From Chrysomallon squamiferum (lineage: Eukaryota; Mollusca; Gastropoda; Neomphalida; Peltospiridae): a stretch of 64,000 nucleotides of DNA. Each line of letters starts with the position of its first letter. The stretch's first letter is position 1. Under the pieces are notes generated by a model, which saw nothing but the letters and a program-made list of their open reading frames with translations, did no database searches and was not told the DNA's origin. The position numbers and the translations under genes are program-made. The DNA is taken from NCBI GenBank assembly GCA_012295275.1, contig CM022673.1:29769136-29833135 (forward strand), written 5' to 3'. Below are positions 40,866-64,000 of this stretch, piece by piece.

Positions 40866-40916
40866 GTGTGTGTGTGTATGTGTGTATATATATATATACA
40901 CACACATACACATACA
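40866..40916 (+). repeat. TG/TA/CA near-palindrome
   Basis: A TGTG-rich arm (TGTGTATGTGTG), a TA core and a CACA-rich arm form an almost perfect inverted repeat of about 45 bp. It would fold into a strong hairpin in RNA or a cruciform in DNA. It sits just past the predicted TRRAP cleavage site. Confidence 0.85.
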
Positions 40917-42511
40917 AATTATTGTAATGTATTAGTAATGGAAATGAAAGCGTGCACACCTATTTACATTGTGGTTTTTTTATAATAGCATTCAGTTATT
41001 TACCACATTGCTGTTAACTTTTTGTTTGTTATAAATAATTGTACATTCTTTATTTATTTCTCATAATACACTAAATGCATATACTTATATATATAATATC
41101 TAGTTTCCATAATTCTTTTAATCAAAAAAAAAATTAACTCTTCATAAATGAAATTTTAACTGGTCTTAATTCATCAATTTTTTTTATATAACATCTTGTT
41201 TAACATATGGCATGGTTTAATTATATTTGTAATAATTTTGTATTTTAAATACAAATCTAATGTTTATCATGTGGTATATGATACCAAATGTATCATTTGT
41301 CTTTTCCTGAACATTATCATTGTTTTATTACTGTTCATTTTTTTACAGTATTAAGATGACATAGTTTGTCATGAAATATATTATTGTCAGTTCTCTATTC
41401 TACAAAATCATTTCAAAACATTTCGTCAAAAGAGCAACATTTCATCATGAAATAAAATTTGAAAAATAAATTATTGTTGTTGTTGCATTTTTCTTATTTT
41501 TTGTTATTGTTGTTTTTGTTTGTTTTCTTTTTCCTTCCCATTGCAGTTGAATCTATTTTCCTTGAATAGCCTGAATTAGATACAATAATATCTGAATTAT
41601 TCAAATAACTGACATTGATAATGAAATTCTTAATGCATCATTAAATAAAATAATTATTCCTTATACTTACAAATATATATCATTAAGTTACTCAAATTAA
41701 TTTTTAACAAATTTTATTGTTTATTCAAACGTATATAAGGTATATGTGTGTATAAATTTATTGTTGTTTAGTTGAAATAGCTCTACATAATGCAGATATT
41801 ATATACTGTTTATTAAACTATTTTTAATGTAGCATGTCGTTAACATAAAAACATACTTTTGTAACTAAATGTGTCTTTTAAGTCTACTTAGTTTCTATTT
41901 TCGTGACATGATGAATCAATTGCTTTGGTTGCACAATCAAGTTTCATTACAATATTGGTTAAATGTGTAAAGGGGAATATATCAAATTGCTTACTACAGA
42001 ATTAAAATATTTATTATTGATAAATGTTAGTTTTTTTAGTATTGCCATCTAAAATAAATTCCAATAATGTAGTGGTCTTAATTACGACATAATTCATAAA
42101 ACACATTTTATTTAATCATAATTTTAATACTAAATGACAATAACAAAGATAGTACATTTTTAATTATATAAATACCTGATTTAATATATATATTTTTTTA
42201 TTTATTTATTTCAACAACAAAAAATATTTTTATATAAAATATTGATAACCTAAAAGTGAACTGCCAATTCTTTAACCTCCTTTGTTAGTGTATAAAATAA
42301 TAAACATTAAATATATAATTAGGCCTAGATTCGTATTTTATATAATCGATATTAATCATTCTAAATTTGTATAGTGCAAAAGTTGAAACTTCTTTTTCTT
42401 TTCTTAGCGACTTTTTTTTAAATCTTTTTAAGAAAATAAATATTAATTGCTTAGCTAAACGATTGCATGAGCATTATGTGAAAGGAGGAATTTTAACAAA
42501 GAAGAAAACGA
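40867..42511. other. Spacer between TRRAP and PRPF40
   Basis: About 1.6 kb of AT-rich DNA with short simple repeats and no convincing ORF or RNA gene. The PRPF40 promoter and 5' UTR must lie in its right part if the first exon at 42512 is correct. I see no clear TATA or initiator motif that I would stand behind. Confidence 0.6.
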
Positions 42512-53527
<11,016 letters not shown>

Positions 53528-53773
53528 AATGTTAAAAACATGTTTTAAAAAACCTTTTCCATTCTTGATGCTTTTTTCAGCTGTTGATTACAGAAAAAAA
53601 ATAACAAATCAGTTGGAAATTTATTTATGTATTCAGTTAGCCCGTGTTTTTAAATTTAAAAAAAAAAAAAAAAAACAGGTCAAAAATTAAGATTAATTGT
53701 AGGTTGGAATAAGAGTATGAAATCAATCTAAATAACTGTAATCCAAAATTTGAAGTATTTTGGGGGGAGAGGA

Positions 53774-53811
53774 AATAAAAACTTCATGGAGCTGATGTGT
53801 ATCCTAATAAA
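53774..53811 (+). promoter_or_regulatory. Polyadenylation signals, PRPF40
   Basis: Two AATAAA hexamers, at 53774-53779 and 53806-53811, lie about 250-280 bp after the stop. GATGTGT and then TTGTTGTTCTG-rich DNA follow. They predict a short 3' UTR ending near 53800-53835. Confidence 0.6.
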
Positions 53812-54933
53812 TTAGATAATTTAATTGTTGTTCTGTTTTTTATTTATTTTCTTTCTATTTTGTGCTTGTTTTTTCTTCTTCGTCTTTGTCTTTTTCCAAG
53901 AAGTGTGCAATTAATTTTGTCATCTCTAAAAAAAAAAAAAAAAAAAACAACCAAAATAACCTTTGCAGTTTTCCTTGTTTCAAATACATCATGAAACAGA
54001 GCAGATAATTATAAGAGCGGTTTGGAATTTAAAAAGTACAAAAGTAGTTATTAAATTGTAATGTGTGAATTCTGTTTCTTTAACACGAATGCTGCACATA
54101 TTTTTCCCAGGAGGGTTATTACATTCGACATTGAGTGTTACAAGGTGTGAATTTGAAAGTACAATAAGTTGATTGGAAAGTTATCATTTCAGACATATTG
54201 GTGTCAATTGGAAAATAAAATAGTGGCCTTGAAACCGAGAAAACTGTAATTTTAAACATGCCTGCTTTCAGTGTTTAACGAACTGAAGATAGAGCAAAAT
54301 ATCATTCACGTAACATTCAACAAAATGAAAAAAAAAATTTATTCTAACAAATAAGGTAGAGAAATGCAAGTAAAATTATTTTAAAATGGCGATAAAGTCC
54401 TGTGAACAAGTAATGTGAATATATTATTTACAATAATCAATATATGCTGAAGTAGGCCAACTAATCTTTGCTAATAATAAAGTATGACAACAAAATGCAT
54501 AATGATAAATGGAAGCTAGTACTAATGCTGTATTACGCTACTATATTTTTGTTTACTGTAATTTGCATTTGGTGTGAAGCGGTGTCATAATAAAAGACCA
54601 GTGTCATTTTGTATCATTATTATTATTTTGTCATATTTCAATATTAGCAAAGGTTTGCGTGCAGGAATATAATATTAACCTGTAAACATATAAAATTAGT
54701 GTAGTTCGTTTGTAACCAATAAAGGGGGAAATCTATGATAGCAATATGTTTTGTTCCGGATATTGATTTATACTGGTGTTGGAAATCTCAAAACGATAAA
54801 AAAATAATAATAATACATTAATAAATAATTAATTGTCGCAGTTGTTGAAAGGTTTTTATGTCTTTTTACCGTTTTTTTGTGCATTCAAGTCTTGTTCGAA
54901 CTTGCATCGATGATATATACCACTCAACGCGTA

Positions 54934-55100
<167 letters not shown>

Positions 55101-57146
55101 GTATAACAATGGAAATTTAAGAGTTTTAAAACGATACTAATTTCTTCAGATTCAGTGTTCAAAACGTGTATTAGTCGAATTCGTTTAGCAGTGTCATTAT
55201 ATGCACTGCATGGGGAAATGTACATCTGACACCCAAGATTTACAAAGTTCTCACATTTTTACCATTGATTAGATAAAAAATAATTACTCTAAAGTAATAA
55301 ACTTGTTAGATACGCTTGGTATTTCCAAAATTCCTGCGTTAATATTTATTTTTAATAGTAAAACGTATTTGTGAAAATAGTGTAGTAACACACTGTATTA
55401 TAATAGTTCTAGCTGTATTATCAACCGTTGTAAAAGCTTTTGCAGTAAAGTGGTTTTGTGGAAGTTGTAGTTGTAATAATTAATTATTTAGTACCAGTAG
55501 GTGCAGCAGCAGTGACGATGTAGGTGGCTGTAGTTACAGTCGCTTTAATAATATACAACGAACCTTGCAGCTGCTTAAGTATTTTGTTTGTTGATGCAGT
55601 CGTGGAGAAATAAGTAAAGATTAATTAGCAGATCGACTGCCTAATCTAATGATTGGCAGAATTTGTTCCGTTAGTCAGGTGCTTCAACACAGTTCAGCGA
55701 TATATTAATACTTTACCGATTGTGAAAGCTGTAATCATTTAAATAATTATGTTTTCTCAAGAGCTTTATTAATTTGAGTGCATGCGGTGAACGTAATAGA
55801 TACAAGTGTACAGGACATGTCATTCTGCTTTAACTGACAACAAGAATAAATAACAAAGACCAGGAAACATCATGAAATGAGTTAATTTTATTTATTTTGA
55901 TTTTTCTTAATTTATTATTATTATTATCATCATCATCATTATTATTATTATCATCATCATTATCATTATTATTATTATCATCATTATTTTCTTCTTTTTT
56001 TTCTATTTAATTATTTATTTTAATTAATTTTTATTTAATTTATTTATTGTATAATCTGCAAAACATTACAGACACACACATACACAGGCACATATATGTA
56101 TGTGTGTGTTTGTGTGTATGTGTGGGTGTGGGTGTGCGTGTGGGTGTGTGTGTGTATATATATATATATATGTATGTATGTGTACACTTTATTTAAGTAT
56201 TAGTTCATAAACATTCTACCGCGTGATACATGGCCAAATATTTTATTGTATCAAATTGAAAACATTTGAAAGTATTTAAAGTTATTCATTTTCAAATGAT
56301 AGTTTAAAATTGAATAGAATATTGATATGTAATAAATACATTGGTTTATACAGAAGCAAGATTTAATCTGCAATAATTTAGCATATAGGTCTTGCTTTAG
56401 ACAATTATTTTAATCGGTTCAAAGGTATTGCCCACCAGTCTAGACAATTTAATATCAGATTAAGTACAAATGCAGTTTTGTCTTAATATTATTGTCGTGT
56501 TGTGTGGCCTATTTGATATACATAATTCTAACCCCTAACTGTCAGCTTTAATTGTTTGGTTTACACCTAATTCGAATTTACAGCAAACGTTCGAATTTGC
56601 AGCTCTAGAAATTAAATTAAATTCAATATTTTCTATAACATAACATAACACAATTAGATAACAAACTACGTGAGAGAGTAAACGAAAACAAAATGAAGAA
56701 AAGAAAAAGAAAAAAAAAAAAGAAAGAGAGAAAAAAATTAAAAGCAAGCAGAGGAAGAAGAAGAAAAGGAAAAGAAAAAAAGAAAAAAAGAAAAGCAGGA
56801 AAGAAAACCAAATTAAATTAAAATGACATTAACATCAATTTGAAATAATTATTTTTCAGTATAATGGAGCTCAAGAAAAGAAATAGGTTATAAGAAAAGA
56901 TGTAAGATACTGGAATGAGTGTGTGCAATGTTAAAAGTAAAATCTGTTGAAGCTTGTGTAATTATCAGAATAAATTTTCATTACCTGACTCATTTGTCTT
57001 GACGCTGGAAGCTTTTCATAAAGAAAATCTCTGTCGTTTTTACATCACAAAAGTGCAGAGTGTTTAACATTTAACTGTTTGTGCTGCAGAGAGATCATTC
57101 ATGAGACTATTTTATCATCTTGACGATTGTGATTATGATTATGGTT

Positions 57147-57181
<35 letters not shown>

Positions 57182-58329
57182 ATAATAATTATTATTATTA
57201 TTATTTGTACTTGTCGTGATAGTTGTAGTATAGCAGCAGTAGTAATAGTAGTTGTAGCAGTAACAGTGAGTAGAAGCATTACTAGTGATGGTAGTAGTTG
57301 TAATAACAACAACAAGTAGTAGCAGAGATAATAATAATAGTTACAGCGATATTGTTATTGTTGCTTTTGTTATTGTTAATGTTATCGTATTAGTTTTACT
57401 GTAGTTTGTCAACTCCTGCAGTGAATCTGTTCATTATCTTCTGTACGTGAGCTGATGAGCTTTCTCTTCAAGAGGAAAATAAATAAAGAATGAAGTCTTA
57501 CCACAAGGTGACAGAAATTTATTATTTTAAATTTTTTCTTTTCCAATGCTATATTTTATTTACCGTTTACGTTTGTCATATTTTATGAGCTTAATTCAGT
57601 TTATTGCTGAATGTGTCAAAATAATGAATACTAAAAAACGTTAAAAAAGAAAGTCATAAAAGTCACCCATAAAAACAATATATAGAGAAGCAAGTATCAG
57701 TTAATACATTCACGAATAAGATATTAAAAAAGAAAAGAAAAGGAAAAAATATTAAATAAATAAGAATAGAAAAAGAAAAGAAATATATATTTTCGATACT
57801 GCTAGAGAAAACCAAGGAAAGTTTGGATAAAATAATTTTCACAGTTAAAATTAATTTAAGTTAATCTTAGCTTTTGTTTTGTTTTGTTTTTACCGTCTTG
57901 ATACATGCATATGATTCTACAATTATGAACGATTCCACAAACATTAAAAAATATATTAAGACAATTTGGATTGAAAAGATTCTTGAAAATGCTTTAAATT
58001 AATGTATATTGTAATACTTCACTCACTAAATGCACGGCTGATGGGAAAAGAGAGAGGAAATGAAGGTGATAGGAAAGCAATGATAGAAATGGAGAGAGAC
58101 AAAGTGAAGTAGAGAGCAAGAGATACATGGCGATCGATAGAAAGAGAAAGGACGAGAAAGTGGGGGTGGGGGTGGATATGTATGTGTGTCTGTGTAACGT
58201 CTTCATGTAAAGTGTATAAAAATAAACACTGTTTCCTAAGAAACATGTATCAACTTGAAGCAATACTCCATAAATTAAATGATTTGTTTACTGCGCGGAT
58301 ATTTATGTATATCTCTGTGTGTATATGTT

Positions 58330-58361
<32 letters not shown>

Positions 58362-59139
58362 CGTATGTGTGTCTGTGTATTTGTGCGTGTAAGTCTAAAA
58401 GTAAACATTATTTTCTAACAAATATGTAACACCTTGCAGCAGTACTCCAGACATCAACTGATTTATTTACGAAGAGGATTATGTTGTAAGATATGCTTGT
58501 GTAGCCTCACACGCACATAATGCAACATCTCTTTTGTATTATTCTAGTACATGGTCACGTTGATGCAGCAGACGTAGGCGTTTGCCCAGACCATTCAGCT
58601 TTCAGTCTTTCTCTCTCTAAACAATTTTCTGTCTTTCAGCAAGCCGAAATACCTGATTAAAGATTAATAAAACATGTCATCCCAGACCAACAAGCGAATC
58701 AGTCTTCTAAAGTTGATAGATTGACACGTTCAAGAATATTGGGCCATACTAAATATAATTGAACACTTTCTGCCATACAAATGAAACCGAGAGAATGGTT
58801 TTGTAATAAGGTTTTTAAAAATATTATTGTTTCGGCTTAATCAAACTTCTTTTATTCCTGTTAGAAGATAATGACATCGACTTCACTTTAATAACGAAAG
58901 AGAAAATAATGTGGAAAATGCAAACCTTTGCTGAAAACAAAAGCGCTTTAGAATAATCTTGTTGAAACGACCACTGTCAAAACCAGTCCAACAAAAAAAG
59001 TGCATTAGACTGACTTATTCTCTCTCTCCGGCACCCATTTTACTTATATTTTCCTTGTTGCTTTTAGCTATCGTTTTCATATTATTAATATTAATTCTCT
59101 CTCGTGGAATTAAATAGTCATGACTTATCGTCCTTCACA

Positions 59140-59185
<46 letters not shown>

Positions 59186-59869
59186 GAGACATATACACAC
59201 ATAAACAGGAAATATAATTTGAATATGAACCAATAAAACTGAAGGAAAAGAAAAGAAATCAAAATAATAATTTAAAAAAATATATATTGTATTCATTGAC
59301 CTAACAAATATTTTATTTTTCATACACTCTGTTGTAATTAGTTCTCTTCAAGAAAAAGTATTTTCAAAACACTGTTATTTGTTCCAGGCATCTGAGAATG
59401 AAGAGCTAATGAATACAGATTGTGATTATTAGTTTCTTTCCAGATACCGCGTTGATACTGTCCAGTCTTCATTTCAATAAAATTAAATTAATACGACATC
59501 GACAGAAAATAACAAGGGAAGTAACTTAGTGAATCGGAAAGCATAATTTGATTACGTACGAATTTCACGTTAAGGTCTCGTCAAGCAGATGATTGGCCAG
59601 AGGTGTGTTCCTTTAATTTTTATTTTTGTTCATTTTATATAAAATTAGGCTATAGGAAGAAGATGAGTAATAACAGTATTCTACGTAGCTCGAGCAGATT
59701 AGCCCTGTTTAACTGATATTGAATTTTCATTAAATTAAAGCTATATTACCATCATCACTAAATCGTCTTTGTTATTATTATCATTCTGAGTATCGTAAGT
59801 ATTAATACTAATATAAATAAGGGGGGTGTTTGTTCTTTTTACATTATTATATTATTTTTTGGGGTAATA

Positions 59870-60005
59870 TTAGTAGTAGCAGCAGGAGCAGTAACATATA
59901 GTAATAACAGTGATTATAGTAATAGAAGTAGCAGTAGTAGTAATAGCAGCAGTAGCTTCAGTAGTAATTTTGACAATAGTAGTAATTTTAACCATAGTAG
60001 TAATG

Positions 60006-60039
<34 letters not shown>

Positions 60040-60055
60040 CAGTAGTAGTAGCTGC
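59870..60055 (+). repeat. AGT/AGC trinucleotide repeat
   Basis: Interrupted AGTAGT and AGCAGC array; the purest part lies at 60008-60050. Confidence 0.92.
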
Positions 60056-60465
60056 TGTTGTATAAATTATTATTGACATGTTCTTTCGAAGCTTTCCCTG
60101 AAGTAAAAGTTCGCTAGACACTAATATACAACTTAGTTTTTCATCACTTAAAATATATACGAATATACAACGTATTCATTTATTTATTTGAGTAAATAAT
60201 TATTTATTAAGATGTTGTATTAAAGCGACAGAAAATAACGTAATAAACAAAGTATTCAAACAAATATACACCAGATATGTTAATTTGTATGATGACTATA
60301 TCTTGAAAAGAAGGTTAGATAATATTTTAAAAAATAAGACCAGAATGGATCTTTAAAAGAAGGCTAGACTGAAATGTTTCTGGTCGATAATTTAGATGCA
60401 CATAAAAAAAAGTGTAATTTGAATTCTGAGAGAAACGAATGGTCTGATTCTGAATAAAACCAACT

Positions 60466-61245
60466 GCTTACAGGTAATCGAGTAACGTAGAACCGACAGA
60501 GGCACAATCGAGTAACGATGTTACGAGAGACACACTATTATATTATGTACAACCTCAAAATCATTTTTCCAGATGAGGTACGGTAAGGTAGCATCAAAGT
60601 TACTATTCAGAAATTAGTAACATGCTTGCCGAATAACGTTCTGTTAATTACGGATGACGTAGAGATGAGTAAACTAAAACCAAACGACGTTCTGTTGAAT
60701 CACTTATTCCGAAGAATCCATTACTGTGTGACGTTCGGCCATAAAAAAAACTGTTGAAAAACAAATAACATACAGGTACCGGACGCATTAGCCGGACTCC
60801 CTGGGGCCTGAGGCATTCCGGATTTCTGGATTTTCCCGTGTTCTGGTACCAACGCATCGAAATACGTAAATAATTAGGCATAAACATTTTAAAATTTAAA
60901 ACTTAAAGAAAATTGACGATACACAATTGAGGCGACTCGACACGTAAACAATGCGGCGAGTGAATGAACACCACGCGGCTTGAAAGAGTAGTTCGGTCTG
61001 GTGAGGACAACACCCGCGCGTGCGAACTATAAAAATAACGTCAGGAAAAAAATATCCGGTTTTCTGGTCTTTCCGGATTTCAGGACGCCGGATAATTGGT
61101 CCGGTACCTGTATTGATAAAGAACGTATTGCTGAATAACGCATTTTAGAATAAGATATTTCCGACTAACATTCTGCTGATTTAGATATTATCGATTAATA
61201 TGCCACCGGTAATGCCAAATGACGTACTGTCGAATGATGTGAAAA
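60466..61245. repeat. Degenerate repeat with AAYGACGTTCTGTTGAAT-like units
   Basis: Units such as CGAGTAACG, CGAATAACGTTCTGTTAAT, AACGACGTTCTGTTGAATC, TGAATAACGCATTTTAGAAT, CGACTAACATTCTGCTGAT and AATGACGTACTGTCGAATG recur on both sides of the MITE at 60771-61112. Spacing is irregular, roughly 20-50 bp. It looks like an old minisatellite, much decayed. Confidence 0.5.
60771..61112. mobile_element. MITE, pogo/Tigger type (Tc1/mariner superfamily)
   Basis: CAGGTACCGGA at 60773 and its reverse complement TCCGGTACCTG ending at 61110 are terminal inverted repeats. The similarity extends imperfectly about 30 bp inward, with repeated TCCGG motifs. The element is flanked on both sides by TA, the Tc1/mariner target-site duplication. 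CAG ends and TCCGG-rich termini are typical of pogo/Tigger elements. It is about 338 bp long and has no transposase ORF, so it is non-autonomous. It is more CpG-rich than its surroundings, and its interior holds a TATA-like CTATAAAAAT near 61028, perhaps left from the parent element's promoter. The superfamily call is inferred from ends and TSD, not from a database. Confidence 0.8.
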
Positions 61246-62101
61246 ATACTTAAAATTGATTAAGGACTGCTGAATGGTCTACACTCGAATGTTTAATTTA
61301 TTAGAACAGAAGCACATGTCAGTTTAAATTTGAATATTCCAGCTTCATGTATTTTATTTAAACGATTTAAACACTTGAAACTGCTCACAAGCAAACTTTA
61401 TTTGATAACGAAAAATCTTTGTTTTTCTTTTTTTTTTTTTCATTGTTTTTTTTTTTTTTTTTTTTTTTGAAAAAGAACAAAAAATTACTTCCTCAACCTA
61501 AAAATAAACTATTTTTAATTATTTTTTTGTTTTTCCTCCTTTGTTGCTTTTTTTATTATTTATTTATTTATTTTATTTTTTATATTATTATTATTTCCTC
61601 AGTTATAATACTGAATGAATATCAGCAATATTTTTGAGCAAATTATTTACAAATTTGAACTATTTTCTTCGAAGTGTATTGTGCCTGCCCCCGCTGTTTC
61701 CATACTAATATTTCCGGTACTGCAATAAAACAAAAAATAAAATTATGTTTGAAAGTTACTGATTGGCCAGTTCTTTAATACAAACAGATTCTAAAATTAA
61801 TGGACACGAGGGAAATATTCCAAATCACGACATCCTCGAGAGGCCAGTTAGTGAATCTCGACAATGTGGCATGGTCGGAAAGAGGCAAGTCTAACGTCAA
61901 ATGCGCACAATTTGCTGCCCTTTGGTTCGTTTCCAATTTCCGGCTAATGACAGAAATAAGCGGAATAATAAATCAATGGAGGAAGTAAATGGCCTCGTTC
62001 TGGCCATTTTAGTGACCGAAGATGAACCAGTTAATAAATAAAATAAAATAAAATCATATCAAATTAAATAAAATAATAAATAAATTCGAAAACAATAACA
62101 A

Positions 62102-62133
<32 letters not shown>

Positions 62134-64000
62134 CAATAAAAACAGACAATCTGCGTCAACTGCTCAAACATAATTTTTTCATATTTTATGGAAAAGTCAT
62201 CTGCTCCATACACGTTCTAGATTCGTAGCGACGGTGTTAGCTGTACCACAGTTGTCGTATAAAAATATTTGTGGAACGACGCCAGTTTTCGTCTGCGAAC
62301 CAGTCCTTTCCACAATAACTTACTGCAGCAGCAGCAGCAGTAGTAGTAGTAACCAGGGCGCTTCCATATACAGGCGAACTTGGTAAATCAGGCAGCGGCC
62401 TAGGCGCAGATTTCAGGGTTGAACATTTCTCCGAATCAACAACAGTTTTGAAAAATAAATAGATTTTCCGTAGAATCACGCGAAAGTCAAACTGAGGGCG
62501 ACAACTCCTTATTTTAATGGTATACAAAAAGAAAGAAATGGCCTGTTTGGGGTAATTAAAATGTCCGGTACAGAAAAATCTTGCTTCTACAGATCGCATA
62601 GGATGTTGAAAATAAATGTTTTAAAAATATTGTATATAGATTTTGAAACTGATATTTTCCTGGGGACGCTAGAATCTTGCGTAGGGCGCCAGATAGTCTG
62701 GGCGCCGGCCTGGTACTAGCAGAAGAAATAATGGTGGCATGTAGTTATATTCCAGCAATATTTTTCACTGTTGTCGTTGAATTTCCATTTTTTTTTTTTT
62801 TTTTTAATTTGTTCTTCCCCCACCCCATTCTTATTTTATTCAAACTGTTGTCACCCAGAGCCATCTCTGCTCGTAAAAATGCAAAATCTGGACTGAATAT
62901 TCAACAGCATTTAATTAACATCACCCGGGATTCGTCACCTGACGTCACAGCGCCAGACGTGATTCTGTGCATGTATCTACGTGGATTCGTTCACTTTCCG
63001 TGCTGGTTTCCAGTGAGTTAGAGAGATTGTTCGATATACTGTGATTTAAAATGTTACAGAATAAGATTTAAATTAATACATGTTGTAATACACCAGTGAC
63101 CCGATGGCCCGATGGCGTCTTTTGCAGTGAGAGGTTCAACTGTGACAACAAGATAAACATATAAATAATTTATTAAATGTAAATCTTGAAGTTCCATGGT
63201 TAATGAATTAACATGGAAACTATTCTTCTTTCTTGTACTTTAATTGCTATCGCTCAGAATATATCTGTATATCTAGTTCTATATTTCATATGCCAAATAA
63301 ATATTAATGTATATATTATGCACACATAAAAATGTGTTTGATAGTTTGTTTAAAATTTCATACAATTAACTAAAATTTAAAAATTAATATCTTTTGAAAA
63401 TCAAATGAAAGCTTTGCCCGTTATATCATACTCTCAAACATTTCCGTACGCTGTTACAAGCAATACGCAATATTTATTATGCACCAGTCTGCATATGATT
63501 TGAAGTTACTATTTAATTCCATATTGTTAATTAAGATTCAGAGATATAAGCCTGTGGGACTAATAAATAATTTCTAAAAGCAAATTACAACGAGTTGGAC
63601 GATGTTTCGAATGCCCTTGTGCATATATCAATCAAAAGCAAACATGGCGTCCATCCGGCAGGCTGTATAGCAGTTGGTAATTGGACAACATTGTTAAACG
63701 ATTCTCAGATGTTTTCATTTACTTCCGTCCATTTCAATATCATCTTCATTAAAATCCGGCATTTTCAAATTTCGAAGACTGGGTCGGATCCAAAATTTCG
63801 GAAAAAAGTAATTGGATAATCATTATTGTGATAAAACAGATGACATTTTTTAAGTGAAAAAAGGGTCGTTGAGAAAAGAAAAAAGAAAACAGAAAGTGTC
63901 GAATAAAACAGAAGTCAGAAACCCGAACCTGTCTGTGCAGTGAAATCAGTAAATTTTTCATAACAAAAGTAATATAAATGTCTTTCGACAGAACAACTTG
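61246..64000. other. Intergenic DNA, somewhat richer in CpG, no gene recognised
   Basis: Contains poly-T tracts (61430-61467), TTA (62101-62132), a CAG/TAG array (62322-62352) and a poly-T run (62791-62806). ORFs at 61800-61988 and 63595-63819 on + and at 62237-62599 on - match nothing I know and lack clear splice or start context. CpG frequency rises over 61800-61960 and 62860-63030, which might mean a nearby promoter or old transposon pieces. Confidence 0.55.
62940..62947. promoter_or_regulatory. CRE-like palindrome TGACGTCA
   Basis: A perfect CREB/ATF site in a short, locally CpG-rich stretch. No TATA box, initiator or adjacent first exon could be tied to it, so its role is unknown. Confidence 0.3.

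Noticed and set aside
57101-57319. ORF with runs of Asp and Ile
   Set aside because: Translation of GAT and ATT repeats; no start context, homology or splice partners.
61800-61988. 62-residue + strand ORF in a CpG-richer patch
   Set aside because: Amino-acid mix looks plausible, but there is no recognisable domain, splice site or upstream signal; chance ORF is the simpler reading.
62237-62599. 120-residue minus-strand ORF
   Set aside because: Part is a CAG/TAG repeat giving Thr and Ala runs; the rest matches no family I know, and the region may be transposon debris.
63595-63819. 74-residue + strand ORF
   Set aside because: No recognisable domain; contains no splice border that extends it.

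Overview
This is nuclear DNA from an AT-rich, intron-rich bilaterian animal. A lophotrochozoan (mollusc-like) invertebrate is my best guess from base composition, intron style and protein similarity, but this is inference; the sequence does not fix the species. Two complete protein-coding genes lie head to tail on the + strand and fill the first 53.5 kb. The last 10.5 kb is non-coding as far as I can see.

Region 1 (1-40.8 kb) is TRRAP, the giant PIKK-family scaffold that brings SAGA/PCAF and TIP60/NuA4 histone acetyltransferases to activators. I traced 90 coding exons by splice sites and homology. They join without a frame break into 11,679 coding bases, or 3,892 residues, from a Met at 46 to a stop at 39844-39846. 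The introns are short (mean about 320 bp), T-rich and full of microsatellites.

Region 2 (42.5-53.8 kb) is PRPF40, the U1 snRNP-associated splicing factor: proline-rich N-terminus, two WW domains, six FF domains and an RS/K-rich tail. I traced 24 coding exons giving 821 residues. The first (ATG plus one codon) is a prediction; the rest are well supported. One intron uses a GC donor.

Region 3 (53.8-64 kb) holds microsatellites, one clear pogo/Tigger-type MITE with TA target-site duplications (60771-61112), a degenerate short-period repeat around it, and a slightly CpG-richer end that may approach another gene.

The most interesting structure is not a gene. At least seven introns carry tandem duplications that begin or end at a splice junction, so that 5' splice sites (TRRAP introns 7, 55, 59; PRPF40 intron 16) or 3' splice sites (TRRAP introns 40, 69, 88) occur in 2-8 copies. 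Two of these arrays have an exact 38-bp period. I see no evidence of a new enzymatic or defence system. TRRAP acts in transcription and PRPF40 in splicing; nothing suggests they are co-regulated beyond being neighbours.
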